Source of the DNA: Bradyrhizobium sp. AZCC 1719 | GTDB lineage: Bacteria; Pseudomonadota; Alphaproteobacteria; Rhizobiales; Xanthobacteraceae | Direction of reading: 5' to 3' | DNA length: 64,000 nt | Assembly: GCF_036924525.1 (NCBI RefSeq) | Contig: NZ_JAZHRU010000001.1 | Coordinates: forward strand, 5,237,001-5,301,000 | In this document: positions 21,421 to 30,250 of the stretch, in pieces | Layout: every line of letters begins with the position of its first letter | Position numbering within the stretch: the first letter of the stretch is position 1 | The notes under the pieces: model-generated | What the model was told of the DNA's origin: nothing | The model's input: the letters and a program-made list of their open reading frames with translations, nothing else | Database searches by the model: none | Position numbers and translations under genes: made by a program

Positions 21421-22854
21421 TTATGCCGCCGCCGCTACGCGCAGATGATCAGCGATCCAGCGATCGAGATCGGTCAGCGCACGGGCACTGAGCGCCTGCT
21501 TCTTGGCTACCGTCTTCTCATTGCCGCGCAGCCTGCTGCCATCGGCCTTCTTGGTCGGCACGTTGGCAAGCGGGGGAAACAGGCCGAAATTGATGTTCAT
21601 CGGCTGGAACGAGCGTGTTCCGGCCTCGATCGTTTCGATGTGGCCGCCGGTGATATGGCCGAGCAGCGAGCCCAGCGCCGTGGTCGCAGGCGGCGGTTCG
21701 AGCGACTGTCCTCGCGCATTGGCCGCAGCGTAGAGACCTGCGATCAGGCCGATGCTGGCGGATTCCACATAGCCCTCGCAGCCGGTCATCTGTCCGGCAA
21801 AGCGCAGGCGTGGCTGCGCGCGCAGCCGCAATTGCCCATCCAGGAGCTTTGGCGAGTTCAGGAAGGTGTTGCGATGCAGGCCGCCGAGCCGCGCGAATTC
21901 GGCGTTCTCGAGCCCCGGAATGGTGCGGAACACGCGCTGCTGCGCGCCGTAGTTCAGCTTGGTCTGGAAGCCGACCATGTTGTAGAGCGTGCCGAGCTTG
22001 TTGTCCTGCCGTAGTTGCACGATGGCATAGGGTTTGACTGTCGGGTTGTGCGGGTTGGTCAATCCGACCGGCTTCATCGGTCCGTGCCGCAGCGTCTCAT
22101 GGCCGCGCTCGGCCATCACCTCGACCGGCAGGCAGCCGTCGAAATAGGGTGTATTGGTTTCCCAGTCCTTGAAATCCACCTTCTCGCCAGCGAGCAATGC
22201 CGCGACGAAGGCGTCGTATTGCTCCTTCGTCATCGGGCAGTTGATGTAATCGGCGCCGGTGCCGCCGGGCCCGACCTTATCGTAGCGCGACTGAAACCAC
22301 GCTACCGACATGTCGATGGAGTCCTTGTGCACGATCGGCGCGATCGCATCGAAGAATGCCAGCGCGTTCTCGTCGGTGAGTTCGCGAATGGCCTCCGCCA
22401 GCGACGCGGAGGTGAGGGGGCCGGTCGCGACGATCACGTTGCCCCATTCGGCCGGTGGTAGGCCGGCAATTTCGGTGCGGTCGATCTCGATCAGGGGGTG
22501 ATCGTGCAGGGCTTTGGTGACGGCGGCGGAAAACCCGTCGCGGTCGACCGCCAGCGCCCCGCCCGCGGGCACCTGGTTGGCGTCGGCGGAGCGCATGATC
22601 AGCGAGCGAAGCCGGCGCATCTCGGCGTGCAGCAGGCCCACGGCGTTGTTGGCGGCATCGTCCGAGCGGAACGAGTTGGAGCAGACGAGTTCGGCCAAGC
22701 CCTCGGTGCGGTGCGCCTCGGTCATTCGCGAGGGGCGCATCTCATGCAGGACCACGCGAACGCCCGCATTGGCGATCTGCCAGGCTGCTTCCGAGCCGGC
22801 GAGGCCGCCGCCAATCACATGGACGGTGTCAGTTTGGGGAGTGTTGGAAATCAT
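21421..22854 (-). CDS. trmFO: Methylenetetrahydrofolate--tRNA-(uracil-5-)-methyltransferase TrmFO
   Basis: TrmFO makes 5-methyluridine at tRNA position 54 from methylene-tetrahydrofolate with FAD. The 477-residue protein has the FAD-binding [18 protein letters not shown] at its N-terminus and the diagnostic [19 protein letters not shown], followed by [10 protein letters not shown] chose the ATG at 22854 (MISNTPQTD); an in-frame start at 22890 would add a basic stretch. The kinase/ANL fusion gene follows after 4 bp. Confidence 0.95.
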   Translation of the reverse strand: MISNTPQTDTVHVIGGGLAGSEAAWQIANAGVRVVLHEMRPSRMTEAHRTEGLAELVCSNSFRSDDAANNAVGLLHAEMRRLRSLIMRSADANQVPAGGALAVDRDGFSAAVTKALHDHPLIEIDRTEIAGLPPAEWGNVIVATGPLTSASLAEAIRELTDENALAFFDAIAPIVHKDSIDMSVAWFQSRYDKVGPGGTGADYINCPMTKEQYDAFVAALLAGEKVDFKDWETNTPYFDGCLPVEVMAERGHETLRHGPMKPVGLTNPHNPTVKPYAIVQLRQDNKLGTLYNMVGFQTKLNYGAQQRVFRTIPGLENAEFARLGGLHRNTFLNSPKLLDGQLRLRAQPRLRFAGQMTGCEGYVESASIGLIAGLYAAANARGQSLEPPPATTALGSLLGHITGGHIETIEAGTRSFQPMNINFGLFPPLANVPTKKADGSRLRGNEKTVAKKQALSARALTDLDRWIADHLRVAAAA

Positions 22855-22933
22855 GCGCGCAGGGTTAGCGCGTTTTCGCGCCTGGCGCACCTACGAAGCG
22901 CTTCCAAGCGAAGCCTGGTCCGGTGCAAACGAC

Positions 22934-22957
22934 AACGCCCGCAGCGGGGCGGGCGTT
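22934..22957 (-). terminator. Hairpin downstream of the DUF1127 gene
   Basis: AACGCCCGC and GCGGGCGTT form a 9-bp perfect stem with a 6-nt loop, 30 bp beyond the DUF1127 stop on the minus strand. The following minus-strand bases (GTCGTTTGC) form only a weak T-tract. Confidence 0.5.
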
Positions 22958-22986
22958 ATCCGTTCATCCAGGCGGCTGAGCAATGA

Positions 22987-23139
22987 TCAGCCGTTATAGT
23001 TTCCGGCGGCAACGCGCGGAATGTCCGAACGATCAAGGCCGATATCGGCCAGTTCCCGATCGCTGAGCTGGGACAGTTCGCTGACATTGCGCTGATAATC
23101 CCGGAAAGCCTGGATCATGCGGATGAGCGAGAGCAACAT
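22987..23139 (-). CDS. Small DUF1127 protein
   Basis: This 50-residue protein reads MLLSLIRMIQAFRDYQR at its start, then LSDRELADIGLDRSDI, the hallmark of DUF1127 (YjiS-like). Such proteins are common in alphaproteobacteria; some short ones affect RNA turnover, phosphate or stress responses, but the role of this copy is unknown. AAGGAG sits 6 bp before the ATG. A hairpin follows the stop. Confidence 0.88.
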   Translation of the reverse strand: MLLSLIRMIQAFRDYQRNVSELSQLSDRELADIGLDRSDIPRVAAGNYNG

Positions 23140-23621
23140 GGTAGTCTCCTTGCAGTTACGATTCAGCGCTTGGAGGACGGCTTCATCGTTGAAATGAATA
23201 TAGCTCGGTTTTTTGCAGTGCAGAACTTCTTATGTTGCGATGCAGCTAATCCTAGAATGCATAGCGACGGTAACGGCCGCTTAACGAGTCGACGTGGTGG
23301 CGGATTAGCCGGCGGAAGCGCGGTGGGCGTGCGCCGAACATGTAAAGTAATGCCGTAGAATTGCGGGTTTTTCGTAATCGTCAGATTAATCCTTAGCTGG
23401 CGGCCAAGGAGGTTGGAAACCAGTTTGAGGGCTTTCAAGGGCCGGCAAAACGCGCCGCAAATAGCGAGGCCTCTAAAATTTCCTTATGCGCGAATCGCAT
23501 GCCGATTGAGTAATAAAATGAATATATATTCACTATTACGGTGGGCAGATATAATAGGGTCGCCGCAAATGGCAGCTTTGGTGAATAGGCCGACCCGCAA
23601 GGGCGGTTCTCTGAGTTCGTG
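23140..23621. other. AT-richer intergenic region
   Basis: No gene is supported in these 480 bases. The left part must carry the DUF1127 promoter on the minus strand. The right part is notably AT-rich for this window and has a 14-bp perfect palindrome, TGAATATATATTCA at 23519-23532, and several TATAAT-like hexamers (for example GATATAATAG near 23550). The lytic transglycosylase ends just to the right. Confidence 0.5.
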
Positions 23622-24434
23622 TTAGGGCGCCCGCGAAAGCTGTGTCGCGAAATAGCCGATGGTCTTTGCGTAGACCTCGCTCTTATTCCACTCCTTGATC
23701 GCAGCGAAATTGGCGCCGCCAGGTTCCCAGTCCTTGCCGCGCTGCCAGCCATGGTTGGCGAGGAAATTGGCGGTCGAGGCGAGCACGTCGGGCGGGCTGC
23801 GCAGGAGGTCGCGGCGGCCGTTGCCGTCGAAGTCGACCGCGAACTTGATGTAGGACGACGGCATGAACTGGGTCTGGCCGATTTCGCCGGCCCAGGCGCC
23901 GCGCATTTCCTGCGGCGCGATATCGCCGCGTTCAACGATGCGTAGTGCGTCCATCAACTCGGCCTTGAACATGTCGGTGCGGCGGCAATCATAAGCCAGC
24001 GTCGCCAGCGAGCGCAGCGTCGGGAATTTTCCGATGTTTACGCCGTAATCGGTTTCCAGGCCCCAGATCGCCACCAGCACTTCGCCGGGCACGCCATACG
24101 CTTGTTCGATGCGCCCGAGCACCGAGCCGTATTGCTTGAGCATGTTGGAGCCACGCGTCAGCCGGGGCGGGACCATGCGGCCGGAGAATTCCTCAAAACT
24201 CTGGCTGAAGACCTTTTGCGATTGGTCGCGGGCCAGCACGCTCTTGTCGAGCGTGACGCCGGTCAAGCCAGCCTGGATGGCGGACGCCGATATTCCCTTG
24301 GAGGCCGCTTCCTTTTTGAAGTCTTCCAGCCATGTTTCGAACGGGCCCGTGCCGCAGGGCGCCGCGAGCGCGGCCGCCGAGGTCAGTAACAGCGCGCCCA
24401 AGGTCAGGGCGCGCAGGGAAAGGCGAGAGATCAT
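23622..24434 (-). CDS. Lytic murein transglycosylase (MltB/SLT_2 family)
   Basis: The 270-residue protein has a cleavable signal peptide (SLRALTLGALLLTSAAALAA) and the SLT_2 fold. The catalytic Glu is Glu127 in AIWGLETDYG. The motif GAWAGEIGQTQFMPSSY and the Asp-rich VDFDGNGRRDL loop are typical of MltB-like enzymes, which cleave the glycan strand of peptidoglycan to form 1,6-anhydroMurNAc. I chose the ATG at 24434 because it places the signal peptide at the N-terminus. No lipobox is seen, so the enzyme is probably periplasmic and soluble. Confidence 0.93.
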   Translation of the reverse strand: MISRLSLRALTLGALLLTSAAALAAPCGTGPFETWLEDFKKEAASKGISASAIQAGLTGVTLDKSVLARDQSQKVFSQSFEEFSGRMVPPRLTRGSNMLKQYGSVLGRIEQAYGVPGEVLVAIWGLETDYGVNIGKFPTLRSLATLAYDCRRTDMFKAELMDALRIVERGDIAPQEMRGAWAGEIGQTQFMPSSYIKFAVDFDGNGRRDLLRSPPDVLASTANFLANHGWQRGKDWEPGGANFAAIKEWNKSEVYAKTIGYFATQLSRAP

Positions 24435-24589
24435 CGTGCCGTTCGCTCCACGATCGATGCGTCTTCGGATTAGTGTCGACGCCACGCCGAATGTTCGAAG
24501 CAAGGTCGGCCAAAACAAGGCTTATGTAGGTGCGCGGAATGCTATTCCGTTGAACGTGCTCAATTCATCGTTAGTGAGAGGTGAACAAT

Positions 24590-24621
24590 CAAACCGCCGG
24601 TCGGGTTCGACTGGCGGTTTG
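24590..24621 (-). terminator. Strong hairpin after the DUF2189 gene
   Basis: CAAACCGCC and GGCGGTTTG pair; the stem continues through a G-T pair into GTCG/CGAC around a GGTT loop, giving about 14 bp. It lies just beyond the DUF2189 stop on the minus strand. The T-tract after it (ATTGTTC) is weak. Confidence 0.6.
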
Positions 24622-24643
24622 ATTGATCAGGTTCCGTGCAGGC

Positions 24644-25553
24644 CTATAGGTTATCCCTGCGCCGCCAGGGGAACAGATTGGCCGGGAAATCGGCAGCAGG
24701 CTTGCGTTCGCGGTGCGCGCGGGGCGGGAGCGGCTGCGGGTTGAGTTCCGGCTCGATCGTCTCCCGATAGAGATGCCAGGTCGCGTGCCCGAGCAGCGGG
24801 ATGACGACGGCAAGGCCGAGGAAGAACGGCAACGTTCCCGCGACCAGCAGCACAGCGACGATCAAGCCCCAGACAGCCATCGGTACCGGATTGTGCGCGA
24901 CCGCGCGCAGCGAGGTCACCATCGCATCGGCAGCGCCGGCATGACGGTCCAGCATCAGCGGGAACGAGACCACGCTGATGCAGAGCGCGACGAGGGCAAA
25001 CAGGAAGCCGACGCCGCAGCCAACCACGATTAGCCACCAGCCTTGTGGTGTCGTCAGCACGCGCGTCGCGAAATCGGAAAAGCCGGTCGCTCCCTCATAG
25101 CCGAACGCCGCGATGTAGATCGCCTGCGCGGTCGCCACCCAGGTCACGAAAAGTGCCAGCAGCAGCACGCCGAGTCCGAGCATCGCGCCGAACGACGGCG
25201 AGCGTACTACCTCGAGCGCATCCCAAGCGGTCGCCGGTTCACGGCGTTCGCGACGGCGGCTCATCTCGTAGAGGCCGAGCGCCGCGAATGGGCCAATCAG
25301 GGCGAAGCCGGCGGCCAGCGGAAACAACAGCGGTATGACAGAATAGCCGAGAACGGCGCGTGCCAGCACCAATCCGAGAACGGGAGATCACGCACAGGAG
25401 GATGGCGTGGCTTGGTACCGCCTTGAAATCTTCCCAGCCGCGTCGCAGCGCACGGCCAAGTTCGGCGAAGCCGATGGTTCGGATGACTGGCGCGGCAGCG
25501 GTATCCGGTGCGCGCTGCGCCATCGATGTGGCATTGCCGTGATAGGTGGCCAT
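24644..25553 (-). pseudogene. DUF2189 membrane protein, split by a frameshift
   Basis: Two minus-strand frames together encode one DUF2189 protein. The first starts at the ATG at 25553 (MATYHGNATS) and runs through TIGFAELGRALRRGWEDF to HAILLCVIS. The second carries on with VLGLVLARAVLGYSVIPLLF and five or six membrane helices down to 24644. The join lies at about 25381-25388, where about two bases appear to be missing compared with the usual V-I-Y-P-V run. Full-length DUF2189 proteins are six-helix inner-membrane proteins of unknown role. It may be a real recent mutation or an assembly error. The second part could still start at an internal GTG or ATG. Confidence 0.8.
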
Positions 25554-25847
25554 GGTCGCTGTCTCCCTCGCGGTCGCATTGTGCGCCAATCGAAAGACGC
25601 ACAAGCGCCGTTTCATAAAACGATCACGATCAGGCCAGACGCGAAGACAGAAGTGGAACTGGCCGTGTCGCGAACTGTCGAGATAGGATACTTCCAAACA
25701 GCAACAAACGCACTCACGCATAGGTGAATGTTTCATTGGCAAGCTTCCCTTGGGTGGCTAGACTTGCGACCGATCCCGGCGTGGTGCTGCCGGTCAAACA
25801 GTGCCGCCAAAGACTCACCCCATCCTCAAGTCATTGGGAGCAAAACG

Positions 25848-26228
25848 ATGAGCATTTTCGGAAAAATCATGAGCGCGATCTTCGGCACCAAGGCAGACGC
25901 TGCGCCGGCTGGCGGCGGCGCGGCCGCGGGGGCCGAGTCATCCAGTGCGGCCGCTGCACCGGCCGCTGCGACCGTCGACGTCGCGCCGATCCTCGATCAG
26001 GCGGTGAAGGCCAAGGGTGAAAAGCTGGAGTGGCGTACCTCGATCGTCGATCTGATGAAGGCGCTCGACATCGATTCCAGTTTCGCCGCGCGCAAGGAGC
26101 TCGCGAAAGAACTCGGCTACACCGGGGACAGCAACGATTCCGCCAGCATGAACATCTGGCTGCACAAGCAGGTCATGGCCAAGCTGGCCGCCAATGGTGG
26201 CAAGCTGCCGCCTGATATCAAGCACTGA
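25848..26228 (+). CDS. DUF3597 protein
   Basis: The 126-residue protein starts MSIFGKIMSAIFGTKADA, continues through an Ala/Gly-rich linker, and ends in a compact helical domain with VAPILDQAVKAKGEKLEWRT, IVDLMKALDIDSS and KELAKELGYTGD. This is the DUF3597 pattern. The distant layout (short amphipathic N-terminus, linker, LysM-like helical domain) recalls cell-wall-associated small proteins, but no function is established. GGGAG lies 7 bp before the ATG at 25848. A good terminator follows, so it is a single-gene transcript. Confidence 0.85.
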   Translation: MSIFGKIMSAIFGTKADAAPAGGGAAAGAESSSAAAAPAAATVDVAPILDQAVKAKGEKLEWRTSIVDLMKALDIDSSFAARKELAKELGYTGDSNDSASMNIWLHKQVMAKLAANGGKLPPDIKH

Positions 26229-26251
26229 CGCTTCGCTCGGTCCTGACATGC

Positions 26252-26284
26252 GAAGGTCCGCGCCGACGCGGGCCTTCTTTTTTG
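26252..26284 (+). terminator. Intrinsic terminator after the DUF3597 gene
   Basis: GAAGGTCCGCG pairs with CGCGGGCCTTC (one G-T pair) around CCGA, followed by a run of six T. This is a classic rho-independent terminator. Confidence 0.85.
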
Positions 26285-26384
26285 GTGCGATTGCAACGCA
26301 GCAACGCGCAAACGGTATCTACTTAGCGGAGAAAACGCTGTAGATGCAGGCGAAAAGAAGACTCATAAAACAAGGAGGATGCCA

Positions 26385-27176
26385 ATGAGCAATGTTGATC
26401 GCAGGACCATTCTGGCCACGGGCGCGCTGGCGCTGGCGGGTACAGCGGCGCAAGGGGGCACGGCCGCAGCGCAGGCCGGTCCGAAATCGATTTTTCCGGT
26501 TGGCACGACGACCATACCCATCGTCGGCGAGACCGATGTTTTTCCGGTGCGGCGGATCTATTGCATTGGGCGTAACTATGCCGCGCATGCCCGCGAAATG
26601 GGCTCGGATCCTAATCGCGAGCCGCCGTTCTTCTTTCAAAAGCCGACCGACGCGATCCAGAATGTCGCCATCGGTACGGTTGGCGACCATCCGTATCCGT
26701 TGCTGACCAAGAACTATCATTACGAGGTCGAGCTGGTGGCGGCGCTGAAATCGGGCGGCACCAAGATCCCCCTGGAGCAGGCGCTCGATCATGTCTACGG
26801 CTATGCGTTAGGCCTCGACATGACGCGGCGCGATCTGCAGCGGGCAATGGGCGACGAGAAGAAGCCATGGGAAATCGGCAAGAGTTTTGATCGCTCCGCG
26901 GTGCTCGGGCCGATTCATCCAGCCACGAAGATCGGCCATTTTACCAAGGGCGCGATCTCGCTGGCGGTGAATGGTACCGTCAAGCAAAACTCCGATCTGC
27001 GGAATATGATCTGGAACGTGGCGGAGCAAATCGCCAAGCTTTCGGAAGCTTTCGAACTCAAGGCGGGTGACATCATCTATTCGGGCACGCCGGAAAATGT
27101 CGGTCCCGTCGTGAAGGGCGACGTTATCCTGTGCAAGCTCGAGGGCCTGCCGGATATGTCGATCCGGATTACGTGA
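26385..27176 (+). CDS. Fumarylacetoacetate hydrolase-family protein with Tat-type leader
   Basis: The 263-residue protein has a FAH fold: VRRIYCIGRNYAAHAREMG, PPFFFQKPTDA, the metal ligands in YHYEVELV, and GDIIYSGTPENVGPV. Unusually it begins SNVDRRTILATGALALAG, a twin-arginine motif followed by a hydrophobic stretch and an Ala-rich cleavage region (AAAQAG), which predicts Tat export to the periplasm. FAH-fold hydrolases and isomerases usually act in the cytosol. AGGAGG sits 6 bp before the ATG at 26385, which decides against the ATG at 26379. Substrate unknown. Confidence 0.85.
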   Translation: MSNVDRRTILATGALALAGTAAQGGTAAAQAGPKSIFPVGTTTIPIVGETDVFPVRRIYCIGRNYAAHAREMGSDPNREPPFFFQKPTDAIQNVAIGTVGDHPYPLLTKNYHYEVELVAALKSGGTKIPLEQALDHVYGYALGLDMTRRDLQRAMGDEKKPWEIGKSFDRSAVLGPIHPATKIGHFTKGAISLAVNGTVKQNSDLRNMIWNVAEQIAKLSEAFELKAGDIIYSGTPENVGPVVKGDVILCKLEGLPDMSIRIT

Positions 27177-27191
27177 GAGTGCCACCTATCG

Positions 27192-27222
27192 CCGTCGCCC
27201 CTGCGTTTCGCAGGGACGACGG
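27192..27222. terminator. Hairpin between convergent FAH and GNAT genes
   Basis: CCGTCG-C-CCCTGCG pairs with CGCAGGG-A-CGACGG around TTT, a 13-bp stem with one mismatch. It could terminate both genes. It also resembles the end hairpin of the GTCATT-type repeats. Confidence 0.55.
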
Positions 27223-27244
27223 TGGTTTGCGAAGCTGCGTTGGC

Positions 27245-27517
27245 TCACCCCGTCAGATCGGCGAATTCCGGATTTCTGCGCAGATAATCCACGACAAAGC
27301 CGCAGCCGGCGATGACCTTGCGTCCATCGGCGCGGATCAGTTCGAGCGCGCCTCTGATCAGCTTGGAAGCGACGCCGCGGCCGCGCAGGGCGCGTGGCGT
27401 TTCGGTATGGGTGATGATGACCGCCGCCGGCGTGACGCGATAATTCGCAAATGCCACGGCGCCATCGATATCGAGTTCGAAGCGGTTTTGAGCCTTGTTG
27501 TCGCGGACGGCGGCCAT
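27245..27517 (-). CDS. NATD1-like GNAT acetyltransferase
   Basis: The 90-residue protein matches the small Acetyltransf_CG/NATD1-type GNAT family: RFELDIDGAVAFANYRV, then VIITHTETP and the acetyl-CoA loop RALRGRGVASKLIRGALE, ending CGFVVDYLRRNPEFADL. These proteins bind acetyl-CoA; substrates are mostly unknown. I place the start at the ATG at 27517. The open frame extends much further upstream, but that extension is Arg/Ser-rich and overlaps another gene on the other strand, so I do not accept it. Confidence 0.85.
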   Translation of the reverse strand: MAAVRDNKAQNRFELDIDGAVAFANYRVTPAAVIITHTETPRALRGRGVASKLIRGALELIRADGRKVIAGCGFVVDYLRRNPEFADLTG

Positions 27518-27899
27518 GCAACGATTCCCGGATGATTCGCCGTTTGATTTAGAGACATGAACCCGCCGATGCAAACCGGCGACGAACGGACAACTGCCTT
27601 GCTGATATGCTGTCTTGAGCCTTGACCCCTGCATTGCTGGGCACCGCGGCGATATCGTCGCAACCGACCACCTCAACGAGCGTGCTGGCGCAAGCGCGAG
27701 AGCGCGCAGCGGCTCGGTGCAGCGCAATAAGAACGCGCACACGCATGGGAACTTTGCCGGCGAGGCCTTGCAACCGTGGGTGAGGTTCCTACGTCTTTGG
27801 GATGACATACGCTGCTGAGGCGGCCGGGTCTGGGTTCGATATCGGAAATGTTGTGATCGCGGCCGCCGACGTATGCCTCTTTTCAAGGGGAGGTCTACA
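27518..27899. other. Intergenic region between divergent GNAT and SPW genes
   Basis: No gene or clear repeat is visible in these 380 bases. They must contain the divergent promoters of the acetyltransferase and SPW-protein genes. GGGGAGG at 27887-27893 is the ribosome-binding site of the SPW gene. Confidence 0.5.
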
Positions 27900-28301
27900 A
27901 TGTCGGGCTTTGGTTTCATCAGCAAGCATCGCACGTGGGAAGATTGGTTCGGCATGCTGCTTGGCGTGCTGATCGTGGTATCGCCGTGGTTTCCGTTCTC
28001 CAGCCACGACGTGATGGACGCCGAACGTAGCACCATGATCCTCAATACGTTCGTGATCGGTATGCTGGTCTTCGGTCTGGCCCAGCTCGAATATGTCGCA
28101 CTGCAGCGCTGGGAGGAGGTAGGCGAGATCGCGCTCGGCCTCTGGCTGGCCGCTTCGCCCTTCATCTTCGGCTATGCCGGTGACGACATGCTTCGGGCCT
28201 GGCACGTCGCCCTCGGTGGGATCGTCGTCCTGCTGGGCGCGCTTCAGCTCTGGCAGGACTGGCGCTTGAGCGAGCAGGAACTGGCCAACCATCCGCAGTA
28301 A
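27900..28301 (+). CDS. SPW-repeat integral membrane protein
   Basis: The 133-residue protein contains the SPW motif twice: GVLIVVSPWFPF at about residue 22 and GLWLAASPFIFGY at about residue 85. It has four membrane helices arranged as two hairpins. SPW-repeat proteins are widespread and uncharacterised. GGGGAGG precedes the ATG at 27900; an in-frame ATG at 27873 is less likely because it lies upstream of that site. A terminator-like hairpin follows. Confidence 0.88.
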   Translation: MSGFGFISKHRTWEDWFGMLLGVLIVVSPWFPFSSHDVMDAERSTMILNTFVIGMLVFGLAQLEYVALQRWEEVGEIALGLWLAASPFIFGYAGDDMLRAWHVALGGIVVLLGALQLWQDWRLSEQELANHPQ

Positions 28302-28308
28302 ATTCTGG

Positions 28309-28344
28309 AGAGCCCGTCGGCTCCACACATGGCTGGCGGGCTCT
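28309..28344 (+). terminator. Hairpin after the SPW-repeat gene
   Basis: AGAGCCCG pairs with CGGGCTCT, with a further GGC/GCT-type extension near the loop. The bases after it (CGATTC) give no T-run, so termination strength is uncertain. Confidence 0.5.
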
Positions 28345-28608
28345 CGATTCAATTCTAATACTTGAATGAGACGATAAGCGGGGCGCGGACGGCACCCTTG
28401 ATGTCGGTCGATCTTCCATTGGCCGACGAAAATCATTTGCGCGAGCTTGTGGACGCGAACGCGTGGCTGGATCATGGTAACGTCGGCCCGCTGGCGGGGA
28501 GACTATCATGGCCGGTAAGCCGCGACGGCGGATTTGAGCTCACAGCGGCCTTTCTGCTATCGTTGCCATGAGATGTTCTGTTTTCCGAAGCGTGATGGTT
28601 GATTCCCT

Positions 28609-30246
28609 GTGACTGAAACGGTGACCATTCCTATTCCGCGCGGCGGTCTCGCGCGGATGTCGCGCCGGGTGATGAATCTGGCGCATATGCTGACCCAGAA
28701 TGCCCGCCGTCATGGCGACCGCATTGGCTTCATTTGGGGTGACAAATCCTGGACCTGGCGGGAGATCGATGGTGCCGTGTCGGCTCTGGCCGCAGGCCTC
28801 GCCGCGCGCGGTATCGCCAAGGGCGACCGCATTCTCGTCCATTCCAAAAATTGCGACGAGATGTTCTGGTCGATGTTCGCGGCGTTTCGGCTCGGCGCAG
28901 TTTGGGTGCCGACCAATTTCCGCCTGATGCCGGACGAGGTCGCCTATCTCGCCAGCGCCTCCGGTGCGAAGGCCTTTTTGTGCCATGGCGATTTCCCCGA
29001 TCACGCTACCGCGGCAGCCAATCCGGCGCTCGAATTCATCTGGCGGATCGGCGAGGGCGCCCTCGGCGAGAAGACGGTCAGTGACGTGATCGCCGAGCAT
29101 GCCGGCGCCAAGACAGAGAATGCGGCGGTCGACTACGACGATCCCTGCTGGTTCTTCTTTACTTCCGGCACGACCGGGCGTTCCAAGGCTGCGGTTCTTA
29201 CCCATGGGCAGATGGCCTTTGTGGTGACAAATCATCTCGCCGATTTGATGCCGGGCACGACGGAGACGGATGCCTCGCTGGTGGTCGCGCCGCTGTCGCA
29301 CGGCGCCGGCGTCCACCAGCTCGTACAGGCGGCGCGCGGTGTACCGACTATTCTGCTGCCGTCGGAAAAATTCGACATCGCCGAGGCGTTCCGGCTGATT
29401 GAGGCCCATCGCGTCAGCAACATTTTTACCGTGCCGACCATTTTGAAGATGATGGTCGAGCATCCGGCGGTCGACAAATATGATCATTCCTCGCTGCGCT
29501 TCGTGATCTATGCCGGCGCGCCGATGTATCGCGAGGACCAGAAGGCCGCGCTGAACAAACTCGGCAAGGTGCTCGTGCAGTATTTCGGCCTCGGCGAGGT
29601 CACCGGCAACATCACGGTGATGCCGGCCAGTCTGCACGACACGGAGGACGGCCCGCAGGCCCGCATCGGCACCTGCGGTTTCGAGCGCACCGGCATGCAG
29701 GTGTCGATCCAGGGCGACGACGGGCGCGAGCTCAAGCCGTTCGAGACCGGCGAGATCTGCGTGATCGGCCCCGCCGTGTTCGCCGGCTATTACGACAACC
29801 CCGAGGCCAACGCGAAGGCGTTTCGCGACGGCTGGTTTCGCACCGGCGATCTCGGCCACATGGACGAGGAGGGATTCGTCTACATCACCGGCCGCGCCTC
29901 GGACATGTACATCTCCGGCGGCTCCAACATCTATCCGCGCGAGGTCGAGGAGAAGATTCTCACCCATCCCGCGATCGGCGAGGTGGCGGTGCTCGGCGTG
30001 CCCGACCCGTTCTGGGGCGAGGTAGGGGTCGCCGTCTGCGTCGCGCGCGAGGGCGCTACTGCCGTGAGCGAAGCGGAGCTTGCCGCATTCCTGGCGCCCA
30101 AGGTGCCACGCTACAAAATGCCGAAGCGCTTCTTCTTCTGGGAGGCGCTGCCGAAATCCGGCTATGGCAAGATTCCGAAGCGGCTGGTTCGCGATGAGCT
30201 GGAGGCGAGGGGACTGCTTGAGCTTGTTGCCAAAACGGGTAGCTGA
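28609..30246 (+). CDS. Acyl-CoA synthetase (AMP-forming, fatty acid--CoA ligase type)
   Basis: This 545-residue ANL enzyme activates a carboxylic acid with ATP and then forms a CoA thioester. The P-loop reads FFTSGTTGRSKAAVLTHG, the adenylate-binding motif VQYFGLGEVTGN, the hinge GWFRTGDLGHMDEEGF, and the catalytic lysine lies in PKSGYGKIPKR near the C-terminus. The start is uncertain: the GTG at 28609 gives the longest sensible protein, with ATG codons at 28657 and 28672 as alternatives. A tandem PPC-domain gene follows after 4 bp. The chain length of the substrate cannot be read from the sequence. Confidence 0.88.
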   Translation: MTETVTIPIPRGGLARMSRRVMNLAHMLTQNARRHGDRIGFIWGDKSWTWREIDGAVSALAAGLAARGIAKGDRILVHSKNCDEMFWSMFAAFRLGAVWVPTNFRLMPDEVAYLASASGAKAFLCHGDFPDHATAAANPALEFIWRIGEGALGEKTVSDVIAEHAGAKTENAAVDYDDPCWFFFTSGTTGRSKAAVLTHGQMAFVVTNHLADLMPGTTETDASLVVAPLSHGAGVHQLVQAARGVPTILLPSEKFDIAEAFRLIEAHRVSNIFTVPTILKMMVEHPAVDKYDHSSLRFVIYAGAPMYREDQKAALNKLGKVLVQYFGLGEVTGNITVMPASLHDTEDGPQARIGTCGFERTGMQVSIQGDDGRELKPFETGEICVIGPAVFAGYYDNPEANAKAFRDGWFRTGDLGHMDEEGFVYITGRASDMYISGGSNIYPREVEEKILTHPAIGEVAVLGVPDPFWGEVGVAVCVAREGATAVSEAELAAFLAPKVPRYKMPKRFFFWEALPKSGYGKIPKRLVRDELEARGLLELVAKTGS

Positions 30247-30250
30247 GCCG

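Noticed and set aside
27245..28165. A 306-codon frame ending in the GNAT gene
   Set aside because: Only the last 90 codons match the acetyltransferase family; the rest overlaps the SPW gene and is Arg/Ser-rich.
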